From: Granulicatella seriolae
GTDB taxonomy: Bacteria; Bacillota; Bacilli; Lactobacillales; Aerococcaceae
Assembly (NCBI RefSeq): GCF_024543085.1
Contig: NZ_JANHNZ010000009.1
Coordinates: 20,518-84,517, forward strand
Reading direction: 5' to 3'
DNA length: 64,000 nucleotides
Shown one piece after another: positions 44,881 through 53,645 of the stretch (the first letter of the stretch is position 1; each line of letters starts with the position of its first letter). The translations under genes were made by a program, and so were the position numbers. The notes below the pieces were generated by a model. The model saw nothing but the letters and a program-made list of their open reading frames with translations, had not been told where the DNA came from and did not search any database.

Positions 44881-45441
44881 CTATATTTGCCTTACTTTAA
44901 TAGCTTCCCATTCGTCCCTCAAGACACCATAAGAGACGCTATCATAGTATACACCTTTCCAGAATCTTACCTTTCTAATTTGGGCTTCCTTTTGCATTCC
45001 GATTTTTTCAGCAGCTTTCATCATCCTGATATTGCCACTCCAAGTCGACAAGCCAACATGTTCAAGCTCTGGAATTTCTTCAAATATCTCGCTCACCCAT
45101 ATGTTTAGCGCCTTAGTTCCGATGCCACCGCTCCAATACTCCGGCTCATAGATGCTAATCCCTATATTGAGCCACAAGGTCTTTTGGTTTTCCCAATACC
45201 TTGTCACCACACCGATTGGAGTGCCGTTTACTAAAATACATTTACACCTCTCGCTCATGAGAAATGAATATACAGAACTAGCTGCAAATTCCTCAAAGGT
45301 ATCAAATTTCTTGTAGTCATTGTCAAAGTATGGGGCATCCCACTTCTTCCACTCAGGATTGTCTTCTCTAAAGCCCCGCTTCCAAATCTCTCTTATATAT
45401 TTTTCCTTCATTGTTTCTAAAGAAATCATTGTCTTATTCAT
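44881..45441 (-). CDS. GNAT acetyltransferase, RimJ/RimL type
   Basis: This 186-residue protein has acetyl-CoA-binding features of the RimJ/RimL group: ILVNGTPIGVVTRYWENQKTLWLNIGISIYEPEYWSGGIGTKALNIWVSEIF, then GLSTWSGNIRMMKAAEKIGMQKEAQIRKVRFWKGVYYDSVSYGVLRDEW. AAAGGAG precedes the ATG. Its start overlaps the stop of the upstream DUF6933-type gene by 4 bp. Substrate unknown. Confidence 0.88.
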   Translation of the reverse strand: MNKTMISLETMKEKYIREIWKRGFREDNPEWKKWDAPYFDNDYKKFDTFEEFAASSVYSFLMSERCKCILVNGTPIGVVTRYWENQKTLWLNIGISIYEPEYWSGGIGTKALNIWVSEIFEEIPELEHVGLSTWSGNIRMMKAAEKIGMQKEAQIRKVRFWKGVYYDSVSYGVLRDEWEAIKVRQI

Positions 45442-46073
45442 GGTTCTCCTTTTGTTTTCTTATTCCGAAAGTCCACATATCTCAAATTATCTACTTTCTC
45501 ACCAAATCTTTCCATCACAATCTCTCTATATTTTTCTGCTGGAAAAAAATATTCTGTTTTACCATTCTCTGTCATTGTGAAAAACCAGTCAAAATTCACA
45601 AATTGATTAAGTTCTATTGTGTGTAAGATACCCTCACGAATATAGCGATAAAAATTATAGCCATCGTCAGCAAAATTACTTTGTGTTCTATTCAAAGTGG
45701 CAATGGCACTTCTATCCTTCAGTTTTTCAAAAATAAAAATGGGACTAGATTTTAACATTTTCTCTATCGCACTTGTCATTTCCTCATCCGCTTTATATAT
45801 TTCATATAAGTAATCTGCTATTTTATTCCCAATATCACCCATATCTCCATATTCAATATCGAATAGAAAGAGTGTTAATTTACTGGCGAAATTTACCAGT
45901 TGAATACATTTTTTTCTATCAAAATCAAATAGTTTTGCACCCCACTCAAGAAGTCGATCACCACTTTCCCTTTCAAAATATATCTCAACAAATCGGTCCA
46001 TTGGTGGCGTAAATTCTTCTGGCATTGGTAGGTCGTATCTTTCAATAGTTTTCTTTGTAGCATAAATAATCAT
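45438..46073 (-). CDS. DUF6933-like protein
   Basis: This 211-residue protein starts MIIYATKKTIERY and contains WGAKLFDFDRKKCIQLVNFASKLTLFLF and DRSAIATLNRTQSNF. The spacing of these motifs recalls DUF6933 proteins of unknown function. Some residues are extra at the C terminus. AGGAGG precedes the ATG. It is translationally coupled to the GNAT gene, and the pair is bracketed by repeat copies 10 and 11. Confidence 0.7.
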   Translation of the reverse strand: MIIYATKKTIERYDLPMPEEFTPPMDRFVEIYFERESGDRLLEWGAKLFDFDRKKCIQLVNFASKLTLFLFDIEYGDMGDIGNKIADYLYEIYKADEEMTSAIEKMLKSSPIFIFEKLKDRSAIATLNRTQSNFADDGYNFYRYIREGILHTIELNQFVNFDWFFTMTENGKTEYFFPAEKYREIVMERFGEKVDNLRYVDFRNKKTKGEP

Positions 46074-46222
46074 GATGCACCTCCTGTATCGTTTTTCTAA
46101 TGAATACGTTTTACCTCACTCTCAGTATACCATTTTTTTCTTTTTAATTATCAATTTTTGAAAGCTTGATGTATCATGGGCTAAAAAACAAACTAGCGTA
46201 TTCTAGGTTTTAGTAAGACTAA

Positions 46223-46486
46223 TAGAAGGGGCTGGGCAAAAAGTCTGTAATAAAATAAAAAAGTTTCTAAATCATAAAATAGTTCCCCAGAAATCTATCA
46301 GAAATGGGAACGATGGCACCGCCGTGAGCCGAAGTCTCACTGGCTTAGCTGTCTACGTGGCTGTAATCGGCTGAAGCCGAAACATCCACTGTGCGTCAGC
46401 TATGCGTTACACCGTTCTGTACGGATAGATTTCTGGGGAACTATTTTATTTGGTTACCATTTGGACTTTTTGCCCAGCCCCTTCTA
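46223..46486. repeat. Hairpin repeat family, copy 11 (full length)
   Basis: Perfect outer ends TAGAAGGGGCTGGGCAAAAA and TTTTTGCCCAGCCCCTTCTA, extended beyond other copies. Arms AGTTCCCCAGAAATCTATC and GATAGATTTCTGGGGAACT pair. The plus-oriented core is nearly identical to copy 5, suggesting recent duplication. Confidence 0.95.
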
Positions 46487-46578
46487 GAATTCAGTAACAA
46501 TAAAAATAACCCTTTGTAAAATCGATTATATACGACTCCCCAAAGGATTATCTGTCTTATTTCGTATTTAAGTAGTTT

Positions 46579-47082
46579 TTATATCCTTTTTTCTAAAACA
46601 ACACTAACTACTCGTTCATTTTCTTTTTCAACTCCACTATCTAAAAAGCCACATTTCGATCAAAAGGCTTTGCTTTGAGGATTGCCTTTCATATAACCTA
46701 GTCTGACGAAAGAAAAACCTTGTGCTTGAAATTCTTTTAAACAAGTTTTGATAATCATACTTCCAATATTTTTTCCAGAGTATTCATTTCCAACCATAAA
46801 AAATCCAATATACATTGTGTCTTTGTTGGGGAATTCTGCTATTAAATCTATTACAGCAATCAGATTTTCTTCTTCAAAAAATCCAATATAGTACTTATCT
46901 TTGTATTCTTTGGTGGGCGGTAATGCTTTCATATCATTAAGCACTCCCTGTAAAGAAGGGTTAGGAGGGCAATACTCAAAGTATAGAGGGTTACCTTTTT
47001 GAAGATTGTATACTAGTTCGAAATCCTCTTGTGTTAGTTTTTTAACGATATATTTTTCTGATAACTTGCTTATGTCTAGCAT
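46579..47082 (-). pseudogene. GNAT acetyltransferase interrupted by a TGA
   Basis: From ATG 47082 (TAAGGAG upstream) the frame reads a GNAT protein with MYIGFFMVGNEYSGKNIGSMIIKTCLKEF and LGYMKGNPQSKAF, then TGA at 46660-46662. In frame the sequence continues SKCGFLDSGVEKENERVV to a TAA at 46579. GNAT proteins have a Trp or similar here (KAFWxKxGF), so TGG-to-TGA is the likely change. The open part lacks the last strand of the fold. Confidence 0.85.
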
Positions 47083-47129
47083 AAAACTCCTTAGCATTTT
47101 TCCATTCTCAGGTCGCTTCTTTGAAAGGT

Positions 47130-48050
47130 TTAATCCATTTTATAATTCCCATTTTGATTTGGTGGAACTTCCTCTTCTTCTAATTCCTTAAGCGTTTTCC
47201 CTTCATTGGTCTTCCAATCTGTTCTTCCGTTTGTATGCATTCCTATAACAAATGATGCAGCATAAGAAGGGCTATTAAACAAGTAATTCTTTGTCAGTAT
47301 TCCATCAACAATTTCTTGATTTAGCCTACATTTTTCTCGTAACTCTTTTAAAGATTTAGGAATAGCTTTAGAATCTACTTCTTCAATCATACTACCTTTT
47401 AAAACAACAAACCCTTCACTCGTACGCTTACAACGAGCCGCTATGATTTTATTTGACTTCTTACTCTTTCTGGTTAAATAGAATATCGTTTCTTCAGTTT
47501 CTTCCTGCTTTATCTCAATTTCGTTTTTAATTAACGGAACAAATACCTTGTACCCCAAAACACCTAATACCATCTTTGAATACTCAATGAAATCTTCCAA
47601 CTCGGATTCTTTTTCTTCAGTGACATTTCCCGGATTCGGGTCATTTCCATTTCTTACTTTAAATCTATCAGTATCTTTCGCAAGATTCGTAAATCTATTT
47701 TCAAGATAGCTTATTTCTGTTGGTCCAAATGAATTATTCTGAGTGGTTAGCATGATGGCATCACTAAAATAGTTATCATCCTTCAAATGTTCAGCTACCC
47801 TAAATAGAACACCTTCACCATTTTTACGAATACCTGCCTGACCGATATAAACCTCATCTTCATCGTTACTATTCTTATCGAATAAGAAGTAAACGCCACT
47901 CTGTTTTAGATCTTGTCTATCCTTGCATTTATCTAAATAGGATCTTGGAACCTTATAGGCTAAACCAGTCCAATTAGCAAGCGTGCACTTAATCCTTCCC
48001 GTGACATCTCCGTCCATTAAAAATAAATTGAAATTTTTACTATTCTTCAT
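47130..48050 (-). CDS. GIY-YIG nuclease family protein with DUF4357 domain
   Basis: This 306-residue protein has a GIY-YIG core (about 50-130: SGVYFLFDKN, EVYIGQAG, RVAEHLKDD, and the catalytic Glu in SYLENRF) and a C-terminal DUF4357 (about 245-295: SPSYAASFVIGMHTNGRTDWKTNEGKTLKEL). The family is widespread in accessory regions and often sits with restriction or phage-related genes. Its true activity is unknown. The ATG lies in a region with few ribosome-site bases. Confidence 0.9.
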   Translation of the reverse strand: MKNSKNFNLFLMDGDVTGRIKCTLANWTGLAYKVPRSYLDKCKDRQDLKQSGVYFLFDKNSNDEDEVYIGQAGIRKNGEGVLFRVAEHLKDDNYFSDAIMLTTQNNSFGPTEISYLENRFTNLAKDTDRFKVRNGNDPNPGNVTEEKESELEDFIEYSKMVLGVLGYKVFVPLIKNEIEIKQEETEETIFYLTRKSKKSNKIIAARCKRTSEGFVVLKGSMIEEVDSKAIPKSLKELREKCRLNQEIVDGILTKNYLFNSPSYAASFVIGMHTNGRTDWKTNEGKTLKELEEEEVPPNQNGNYKMD

Positions 48051-48132
48051 TTAACAACCTCACTTACATTTCGTTAAGTCTAGTATACACAGTAAAAATA
48101 CATATATAAATAAAATTTGACAATTAATTATT

Positions 48133-48744
48133 TCACTCAAACACCTCATCCGGCTGCTGTCCATCATGGGCTTTCCATTTGCAATCGGTAAGGCTCATTT
48201 CTGAAAAGACAGCTTCAAAGGAGGAAGCTTCTGGTGAACAAGCGTAGATGCCAAAGCGAACTCTTCCTTTTCCTGCATGGAGGTGACAAATTCTCATCTG
48301 TTTAAAATGCACGCCGTCGATGGAATTTTCAATGCAAAAATCACTTTCTCGTCGACTCAGGCGGTAGTAGCTAGACTTGATGGTCGCTGGTATTGTCTGA
48401 GTAGCCCAATCTGAATAGCCATGATTGGTCACTACACTGCCCAAGTGTTGGTAGTCTTCATTTTCATACTCAATTGACCCTTTTAGCCAATTCTCTGAAT
48501 CCTGATAGACCACAATGCCGCACTGATCGAAGCGAGTATGGCTACTTGAAAAGTCTGTTTTGACAGTAAATGAAAAATATTGTTCATCTGTCTCTGTAAC
48601 AAACATGGGGGCATTGTCATTGATAAAATGATAATACGTCTTCTGCCAGAGATCCGTGTGAGGCTGGGTGGTTATTCTGACAGTGCTATCAGAGATTTGA
48701 TAAGTTTTCGGTTCATGTATCCAATCAAAATTCATTAAGTTCAT
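48133..48744 (-). CDS. DUF1349 protein (concanavalin-like fold)
   Basis: This 203-residue protein belongs to the DUF1349 family, related to the C-terminal domain of some glycosidases: VKTDFSSSHTRFDQCGIVVYQDSENWLKGSIEYEN, RLSRRESDFCIENSIDGVHFKQMRICHL and FGIYACSPEASSFEAVFSEMSL. No signal peptide. Possibly binds or acts on a sugar. Function unproven. Confidence 0.9.
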   Translation of the reverse strand: MNLMNFDWIHEPKTYQISDSTVRITTQPHTDLWQKTYYHFINDNAPMFVTETDEQYFSFTVKTDFSSSHTRFDQCGIVVYQDSENWLKGSIEYENEDYQHLGSVVTNHGYSDWATQTIPATIKSSYYRLSRRESDFCIENSIDGVHFKQMRICHLHAGKGRVRFGIYACSPEASSFEAVFSEMSLTDCKWKAHDGQQPDEVFE

Positions 48745-48775
48745 CTATTTCTTCCTTTCATCTTTCCATTAGTTT

Positions 48776-49177
48776 CTAGATTTCATGCAAATAAATCTCC
48801 ATATCAATCTTAACCCAGCGTCCTTGAAGTTCTTTTGACGTAACTTTGCCATAGAGGAGTTTTCCGGCATCCATTAGCCTTGCAAAGATGATATTATCCT
48901 TTTGCGGAACAAAACCAATCTTAACATGGTTTTTATTGCGAACTTCAATAGCGTTATTATCGTGTGCATTATCGGCATCACGGAAAAAGTCCAGCCGGTC
49001 ACCAATAGTAATAAATGGTTCCAACTCTTCAATTCCTTCGACGTGTGAGGTTCCAGCTACATAGGTATCAAAAAGAAGAATATCACGTTGAAATGGTTTC
49101 AGGTCAGCTAGTTCTTTGCTTTTTTTATACTTGTGAGTGATAAGACTACCAGTGTCCACTTTACTTAGTTCGTTCAT
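48776..49177 (-). CDS. HIRAN-domain protein
   Basis: This 133-residue protein is largely a HIRAN domain (DTYVAGTSHVEGIEELEPFITIGDRLDFFRDADNAHDNNAIEVRNKNHVKIGFVPQKDN), which in other proteins binds single-stranded DNA 3' ends at stalled forks or damage. The start at 49177 is chosen because ATAGGAG precedes it. The earlier in-frame starts overlap the neighbouring gene. It is 8 bp downstream of the unknown gene, in a three-gene cluster with the J-domain protein. Confidence 0.87.
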   Translation of the reverse strand: MNELSKVDTGSLITHKYKKSKELADLKPFQRDILLFDTYVAGTSHVEGIEELEPFITIGDRLDFFRDADNAHDNNAIEVRNKNHVKIGFVPQKDNIIFARLMDAGKLLYGKVTSKELQGRWVKIDMEIYLHEI

Positions 49178-49185
49178 ACTATCTC

Positions 49186-49995
49186 CTATCCTATCCATTT
49201 TCTTAAGGCTTGTAAGCAATCATCTATCTTGTGGTTAGTCATCTTTATCCAGCCTAGCTTAACCCAAATTCGTTGACAATCTGGGCTTATGACTCTGAAA
49301 GAAAGGCCTCTATTCTTGGGCATGAATTGAATCTCGTATTCATCTTGAGCAGAAACTATCCCACTAAGTGCTAGGTACCAATGTGAATCATGGCTTGTGA
49401 GGAATAAGGTTTCACCCACCATACTTTTTTCAAAAGAAAAGTCCATATCCTTATGATTCACTCCAAATTGCAAATCATACCATTCATAAACCTCTAAAGT
49501 TTTCGTAGAGATAGCCAAATCAAAGATTGTCTTGGTGGAAAGTACATCTCCACTTGTAGTCATATAGTTCGGAATCATCTCATCCACTCTTACCTGAAAG
49601 GAATGGCTAGTTCTAGAACTTTGCTGATAAAGATGCAGCGAAACGAATGGAGTATCTACAAAGAAGCTCCTATCAGAAATAAAATATTCGGCTTGTTCTA
49701 GCCAATGGTCGGAGTACATTTTTTCCAAAATATAAACATACATCTCTTCTGCCGACATGGACATGGGTAAGTTTTCTTCTGCTATGGGCTTATCTGTTGG
49801 CGGGCTTTGGTAATAGGTTAGCTTGCAAAATTCCTCACCAAGATGATTGCTGGTTGCTAAGAGACCAATAACTGTTAGAGTTCGGTCATACCTATGGAAG
49901 CTCTCTTCATAGTCGTCATCATACCAAGCCACTAACTTGTCATTTTCACGTAGTTTTTGTGTGATTTCAGAGATAGTATGATATGGCCGTTTCAT
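49186..49995 (-). CDS. Protein of unknown function in the HIRAN/J-domain cluster
   Basis: This 269-residue cytosolic protein starts MKRPYHTISEITQKLRENDKLVAWYDDDY (start at 49995, AAGGA upstream). It has a beta-rich middle (EVYEWYDLQFGVNHKDMDFSFEKSM) and ends DCLQALRKWIG. No family was recognised. Its start overlaps the J-domain gene's stop by 29 bp and its stop is 8 bp from the HIRAN gene, so the three are co-translated. Confidence 0.75.
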   Translation of the reverse strand: MKRPYHTISEITQKLRENDKLVAWYDDDYEESFHRYDRTLTVIGLLATSNHLGEEFCKLTYYQSPPTDKPIAEENLPMSMSAEEMYVYILEKMYSDHWLEQAEYFISDRSFFVDTPFVSLHLYQQSSRTSHSFQVRVDEMIPNYMTTSGDVLSTKTIFDLAISTKTLEVYEWYDLQFGVNHKDMDFSFEKSMVGETLFLTSHDSHWYLALSGIVSAQDEYEIQFMPKNRGLSFRVISPDCQRIWVKLGWIKMTNHKIDDCLQALRKWIG

Positions 49996-50755
49996 ATTGC
50001 TTAATTCCTTCCTTGTAGTAATCAAGCTCTTGCTCAAGTTCTTCACGATGAACCATCCTAGTCTCTTCGTCTTTCATAAATTCTTTGAAAAGATAAGGAA
50101 AGTCTCTTTTTATATTGGCAATCTGATTTTGAATTTTCTTTACAATGGCTTCAAGACGCTTTTTCTCGTCCATCAGAGAATCTTTAATAGGTAACGTTTC
50201 AGTCGTTGGGCTACTCACGGTTTCAGCAATCATTTCTAGAACCTCCGTCATTCCTTTTTCATAAGCCTCGACTGCTTTAAAAAAGAGCTGCTCCTGTGCT
50301 TCAGAAATATTGGGGTTGAGGTCAGGATGAAGCTGTTTGACAATCTGACGATAGAGTTGTTTATGTTTCTGACTTTCTTCCTCTGATAACACGCCCATCT
50401 CAGAACGTTCCAGCGCTTCATTCATCTTACGGAACATCTCATCAAGTTTCTCTTGGTAATCTAAAAACTCTTGGTCTAATTGTTCTTCAATAGTAACTAG
50501 GTCAGGGGCTAGTTTATGATTTCTAGCTGCAATTAGGAGTTCCAATTTGCGTCGGAGACGTAACCACTCCATTTCCACTTGATAGATTTGTAATTCCAAG
50601 GAACCGAATGCTAGAAAATAAGCCGCCTCTATATTTTTACAATGGATATGAAGCAGCTCATCATGTTCCAGAATAGCCATGGAAATCTCAATACGAAGTT
50701 CTTCAATTTCTTTTTCAAGGTTGTTTTTGGAGGTGAAGCGAATGATATCCGTCAT
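49967..50755 (-). CDS. J-domain-containing coiled-coil protein
   Basis: This 262-residue protein is helical and charged, with a J-domain-like stretch at about 130-175: LYRQIVKQLHPDLNPN (HPD motif) then EAQEQLFFKAVEAYEKG. J-domains recruit Hsp70. There is no G/F or zinc region. The N-terminal half (about 1-125) and the C-terminal 70 residues are coiled coil. It begins the HIRAN/unknown/J-domain unit. Confidence 0.85.
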   Translation of the reverse strand: MTDIIRFTSKNNLEKEIEELRIEISMAILEHDELLHIHCKNIEAAYFLAFGSLELQIYQVEMEWLRLRRKLELLIAARNHKLAPDLVTIEEQLDQEFLDYQEKLDEMFRKMNEALERSEMGVLSEEESQKHKQLYRQIVKQLHPDLNPNISEAQEQLFFKAVEAYEKGMTEVLEMIAETVSSPTTETLPIKDSLMDEKKRLEAIVKKIQNQIANIKRDFPYLFKEFMKDEETRMVHREELEQELDYYKEGIKQYETAISYYL

Positions 50756-50775
50756 GATTTAAGACCTTTCCTTTT

Positions 50776-51369
50776 TTATTCATCCCATTCATATGCTTCC
50801 TTTATAAACCTTACAGAGTCTTTAAAATAAACATTAGAAAGTTTCAAATCGAAGTCTCTATAATCCCACGGCACTTTTTCACCAGAATAGGAGTCCCCAA
50901 TTTTTGGAAAAGTACCATCCCTATCTGTCTTCTCTATCATTTCAGCAAGTATATGAGGAAATAGGTCTTCAATAATCCCTTGACCTTGTCCATCAGTCAT
51001 ATATGGGTAATGTGACCCTGTGCTTGGTTTCATTTTACTGATGGATAGTAGTTCAATATCGAATTCCCAGCCTGCACTATAGTCATATTTCATCATCAAT
51101 TTATCCCCAACTGTCAGCTTCAAAGTGGAAAGTTTTGTCGTACTTGGGTCAATTGGCAGATTCAGGCCAAGCTCAGATTCAGGGAAAATAAGCTCATAAC
51201 GTTGGTTTCTAAACTCTATATAAAACAAATGACCCGCATCGGTTCTAAATGCTGCTAGGATTGCATATCCCAGTTTTGCAACACTAGATACTGACGTGAT
51301 TTCTATATCCCTCCATATTTTATCTTCTAACCCACGGAGCTTGATCTTAAACTTATAAACATCTGCCCT
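50776..51369 (-). pseudogene. IS1096-passenger/pRiA4b ORF-3-like gene with a lost start codon
   Basis: The protein reads ADVYKFKIKLRGLEDKIWRDIEITS ... LIFPES ... KYDYSAGWEFDIELLSI ... GTFPKIGDS and belongs to the pRiA4b ORF-3/IS1096-TnpR-passenger family of unknown function. The first codon of the homologous region (51367-51369) is AGG instead of ATG, yet it sits 7 bp after a perfect AGGAGG. An ATG-to-AGG change explains it. ATA (51370-51372) or the internal TTG at 51228 could be weak starts, the latter losing about 47 residues. It may be silent or poorly expressed. Confidence 0.8.
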
Positions 51370-51486
51370 TATTCTTCCTCCTAATCATAATCTTCACTCG
51401 ATAGCGTACAAATGAATTAGTTGTTCTTTCGTTGTCCTATTATCTTGTTACCCTTTAAGTATTACCATTATTATACCATCTCCATA

Positions 51487-51523
51487 TAAAAAAGACCGCA
51501 CTAGATTAGTCACGGTCTTTTGG
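51487..51523 (-). terminator. Second terminator downstream of the NTF2-like gene
   Basis: AAAAGACCG and CGGTCTTTTTT arms. On the minus strand the T tract is six long. Together with 51694-51731 it makes a tandem terminator. Confidence 0.75.
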
Positions 51524-51693
51524 TTGTTGCTATTCTCATTAAATCAGTCTCTCTTTAACCAATTTCTTCACGTGTCACTCTATTTTTAATCCTTTATATT
51601 TCTACTTACACCTAGATTATTCATAGTTTTTAAAATTGCATACAAAAAGATTAGAAAGTTAGACAAACAATTTATCCTTGACTCAACTAAATA

Positions 51694-51731
51694 AAAACCT
51701 AGCATTTCCGTAATTAGAAATGCCAGGTTTT
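51694..51731 (-). terminator. Terminator of the SDR/NTF2-like unit
   Basis: AAAACCTGGCATTTC and GAAATGCTAGGTTTT form a near-perfect stem on the minus strand, 10 bp past the 51742 stop, followed by T-rich sequence. Confidence 0.85.
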
Positions 51732-51741
51732 CAATAATGTT

Positions 51742-52206
51742 TTAAAACGAACGGTTTTCTACCCAATTAATTGTTAGATAGCGTTCGGCAAAAAGCCATT
51801 TTCCATCTTGTTTGATATATTTGTCATCATAACGGATAGAGGCCACCATATTGTTTTGCTTCCCATTTTCATCAAAGCTGATATGATGAGCCATACAGTA
51901 GGCTACACCTGTCGCTTCTGTTTCTGCCAATGTTGTGATTTTAGTCTGTCCATTAAAGTGTGTTTTTGTATGATAGGTCGTTAGACTCTCAAAAAGTGGA
52001 AGCAAGTTTTCTTTACCAACGATTGTCTGTTTAGCTTCTGGATTGTCTAAATAATCCACCGTATAGACTATATCTTCCGTAAATAAATCTGCCTGTTTCT
52101 GAACTTCACACGAATCTGCATAAAAGGCATAGTTATCTACTAATTCACGAATTTCACGGCGATCGGTTGTTTCAACCATAAAATTTGCTACATTTTGTTC
52201 TGTCAT
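51742..52206 (-). CDS. SnoaL/NTF2-like protein
   Basis: This 154-residue protein of the NTF2-like (SnoaL_4) fold has ETTDRREIRELVDNYAFYADSCEVQKQADLFTEDIVYTVDYL and FNGQTKITTLAETEATGVAYCMAHHI. Such proteins act as small isomerases, hydrolases or dimer partners. The start at 52206 is chosen because GTGGA precedes it. It follows the SDR gene by 41 bp in the same direction. Confidence 0.85.
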   Translation of the reverse strand: MTEQNVANFMVETTDRREIRELVDNYAFYADSCEVQKQADLFTEDIVYTVDYLDNPEAKQTIVGKENLLPLFESLTTYHTKTHFNGQTKITTLAETEATGVAYCMAHHISFDENGKQNNMVASIRYDDKYIKQDGKWLFAERYLTINWVENRSF

Positions 52207-52247
52207 ATTGCATTCCACTTTCTATTCCTTATTTTATATAAATCAGC

Positions 52248-52994
52248 TTAAAATCCTGCTGACATCCCGCCATCGACCACAAAGTCACCACCTGTAATGT
52301 AACGAGCTTGGTCACTAATTAGGTAATAAACCATGTTTGCAATATCCATTGGATCTGCAAATTCTTTAAGCGGTACTTTATTGAGTTGAGCCTGCATGAC
52401 TTCAGGTTGTAAACGAGTAATCTCTTCTACCATAGGAGTTTTAGTAGAACCTGGATAGACCGTATTAACACGGATTGGATGCTCTTTAGTTGCACCATAA
52501 AGGGCTGAATGTTTCGTCAACATCCGAACAGCACCTTTTGAAGCGCTGTAAGCTACCGCAACTGGTTCTGCATAAAGACCTGCCATTGAGGAAATATTAA
52601 CAATAGCTCCACCATGGACCATATGTTTCATAGCTTGTTGGCTTCCAAGAAAAGTCCCCTTAACATTGACATCAAACACCAAGTCCCAATCATCCAATGC
52701 CTCATGTTCTACATCATCAGATCCACCTGTAATCCCTGCACTATTAACAAGACCATCAACTCGACCAAATTCTGCGATGACATCGTCGAATAACTGCTCC
52801 CAGTTTTCTTTTGAGGAAACATTCAAACGTTTAAAATGAGCGCGAGTTCCTAGCTTTTTTACGGCTCCTTGACCTGCCTCTTCATTAAAATCAGCAATAA
52901 TAACTTGGCTCCCTGCCTCAACTATTTTTTGAGCAACAGCAAAACCAATACCTTGTGCACTGCCTGTAACAATGATAATTTGATTTTCAGACAT
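52248..52994 (-). CDS. Short-chain dehydrogenase/reductase
   Basis: This 248-residue SDR has TGSAQGIGFAVAQKIVEAGSQVIIADFN (acidic after strand 2, favouring NAD), NSAGITGG, VNISSMAGLYAEPVAVAYSASKGAV and a C-terminal YITGGDFVVDGG. The start at 52994 has AAAGGAGG upstream; an earlier GTG/ATG reading adds 12 residues. It is divergent from a TetR-type regulator with a palindromic operator between them. Confidence 0.93.
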   Translation of the reverse strand: MSENQIIIVTGSAQGIGFAVAQKIVEAGSQVIIADFNEEAGQGAVKKLGTRAHFKRLNVSSKENWEQLFDDVIAEFGRVDGLVNSAGITGGSDDVEHEALDDWDLVFDVNVKGTFLGSQQAMKHMVHGGAIVNISSMAGLYAEPVAVAYSASKGAVRMLTKHSALYGATKEHPIRVNTVYPGSTKTPMVEEITRLQPEVMQAQLNKVPLKEFADPMDIANMVYYLISDQARYITGGDFVVDGGMSAGF

Positions 52995-53048
52995 AGTACA
53001 CTCCTCCTTTTCTGATATAATGATAGTCAAGAATACAACTACTGTACA

Positions 53049-53072
53049 GAAACAAAATAGTCATTTTGTTTC
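53049..53072. promoter_or_regulatory. Palindromic operator for the TetR-type regulator
   Basis: GAAACAAAA (53049-53057) and TTTTGTTTC (53064-53072) are perfect inverted 9-mers with a 6-bp centre, in the 117-bp gap between the divergent SDR and TetR genes. It is a good candidate for the repressor's binding site. Confidence 0.72.
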
Positions 53073-53111
53073 AAATGATACAAAACTAATAAACTATTTC
53101 ATGGAGATGCT

Positions 53112-53645
53112 ATGGAAACTAAAAAAATGATATTAGAAAGCTTTTACCGTTTACTATCTCAAAAATCCTTTGAAGATATCCGTGTAGAGTCAATTTTACA
53201 AGATAGTGGTGTTTCTCGCTCAACCTTTTATCGTCACTTTCAAGATAAATATGACCTCATGAATAGTTACTATCAAAACTTTTTTGACTCCCTACAATAC
53301 GATAGTCAAAAAGATAGCTGGACCGACTTGATCCAGCTGACACTCACTTTTTTATCTCAACACGCTGACTACTTCCAACAGGCATTTAAGACGAAAGGAC
53401 AGAACACCTTCTCGGAATTTTTATACCATTATTGCTATGACTTCACTAGTCGGATTTATCTTCAAAAAATAAATAAGACTCAACTAACACCACTAGAAAA
53501 AGACCTAATCACTTCAATTTGTGCAGGGAATATCCGAGTTGTTATCAATTGGTTTGAGCGCAACTTACAAGAGACACCTGAGGAATTAACCCAACATTTA
53601 CTTCTCAGTTTTCCAGAGGCTCTAAACATTATCCTAGATAGTTAA
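53112..53645 (+). CDS. TetR-family transcriptional regulator
   Basis: This 177-residue protein has an N-terminal TetR helix-turn-helix (MILESFYRLLSQKSFEDIRVESILQDSGVSRSTFYRHFQDKYDLMNSYY) and a helical C-terminal TetR_C domain. It is divergent from the SDR/NTF2-like unit and probably represses it through the palindrome at 53049-53072. Confidence 0.94.
   Translation: METKKMILESFYRLLSQKSFEDIRVESILQDSGVSRSTFYRHFQDKYDLMNSYYQNFFDSLQYDSQKDSWTDLIQLTLTFLSQHADYFQQAFKTKGQNTFSEFLYHYCYDFTSRIYLQKINKTQLTPLEKDLITSICAGNIRVVINWFERNLQETPEELTQHLLLSFPEALNIILDS

Noticed and set aside
26347..46662. Genetic-code reassignment of TGA or TAA
   Set aside because: Other genes end normally at TGA and TAA in this window, so the in-frame stops are better read as mutations.
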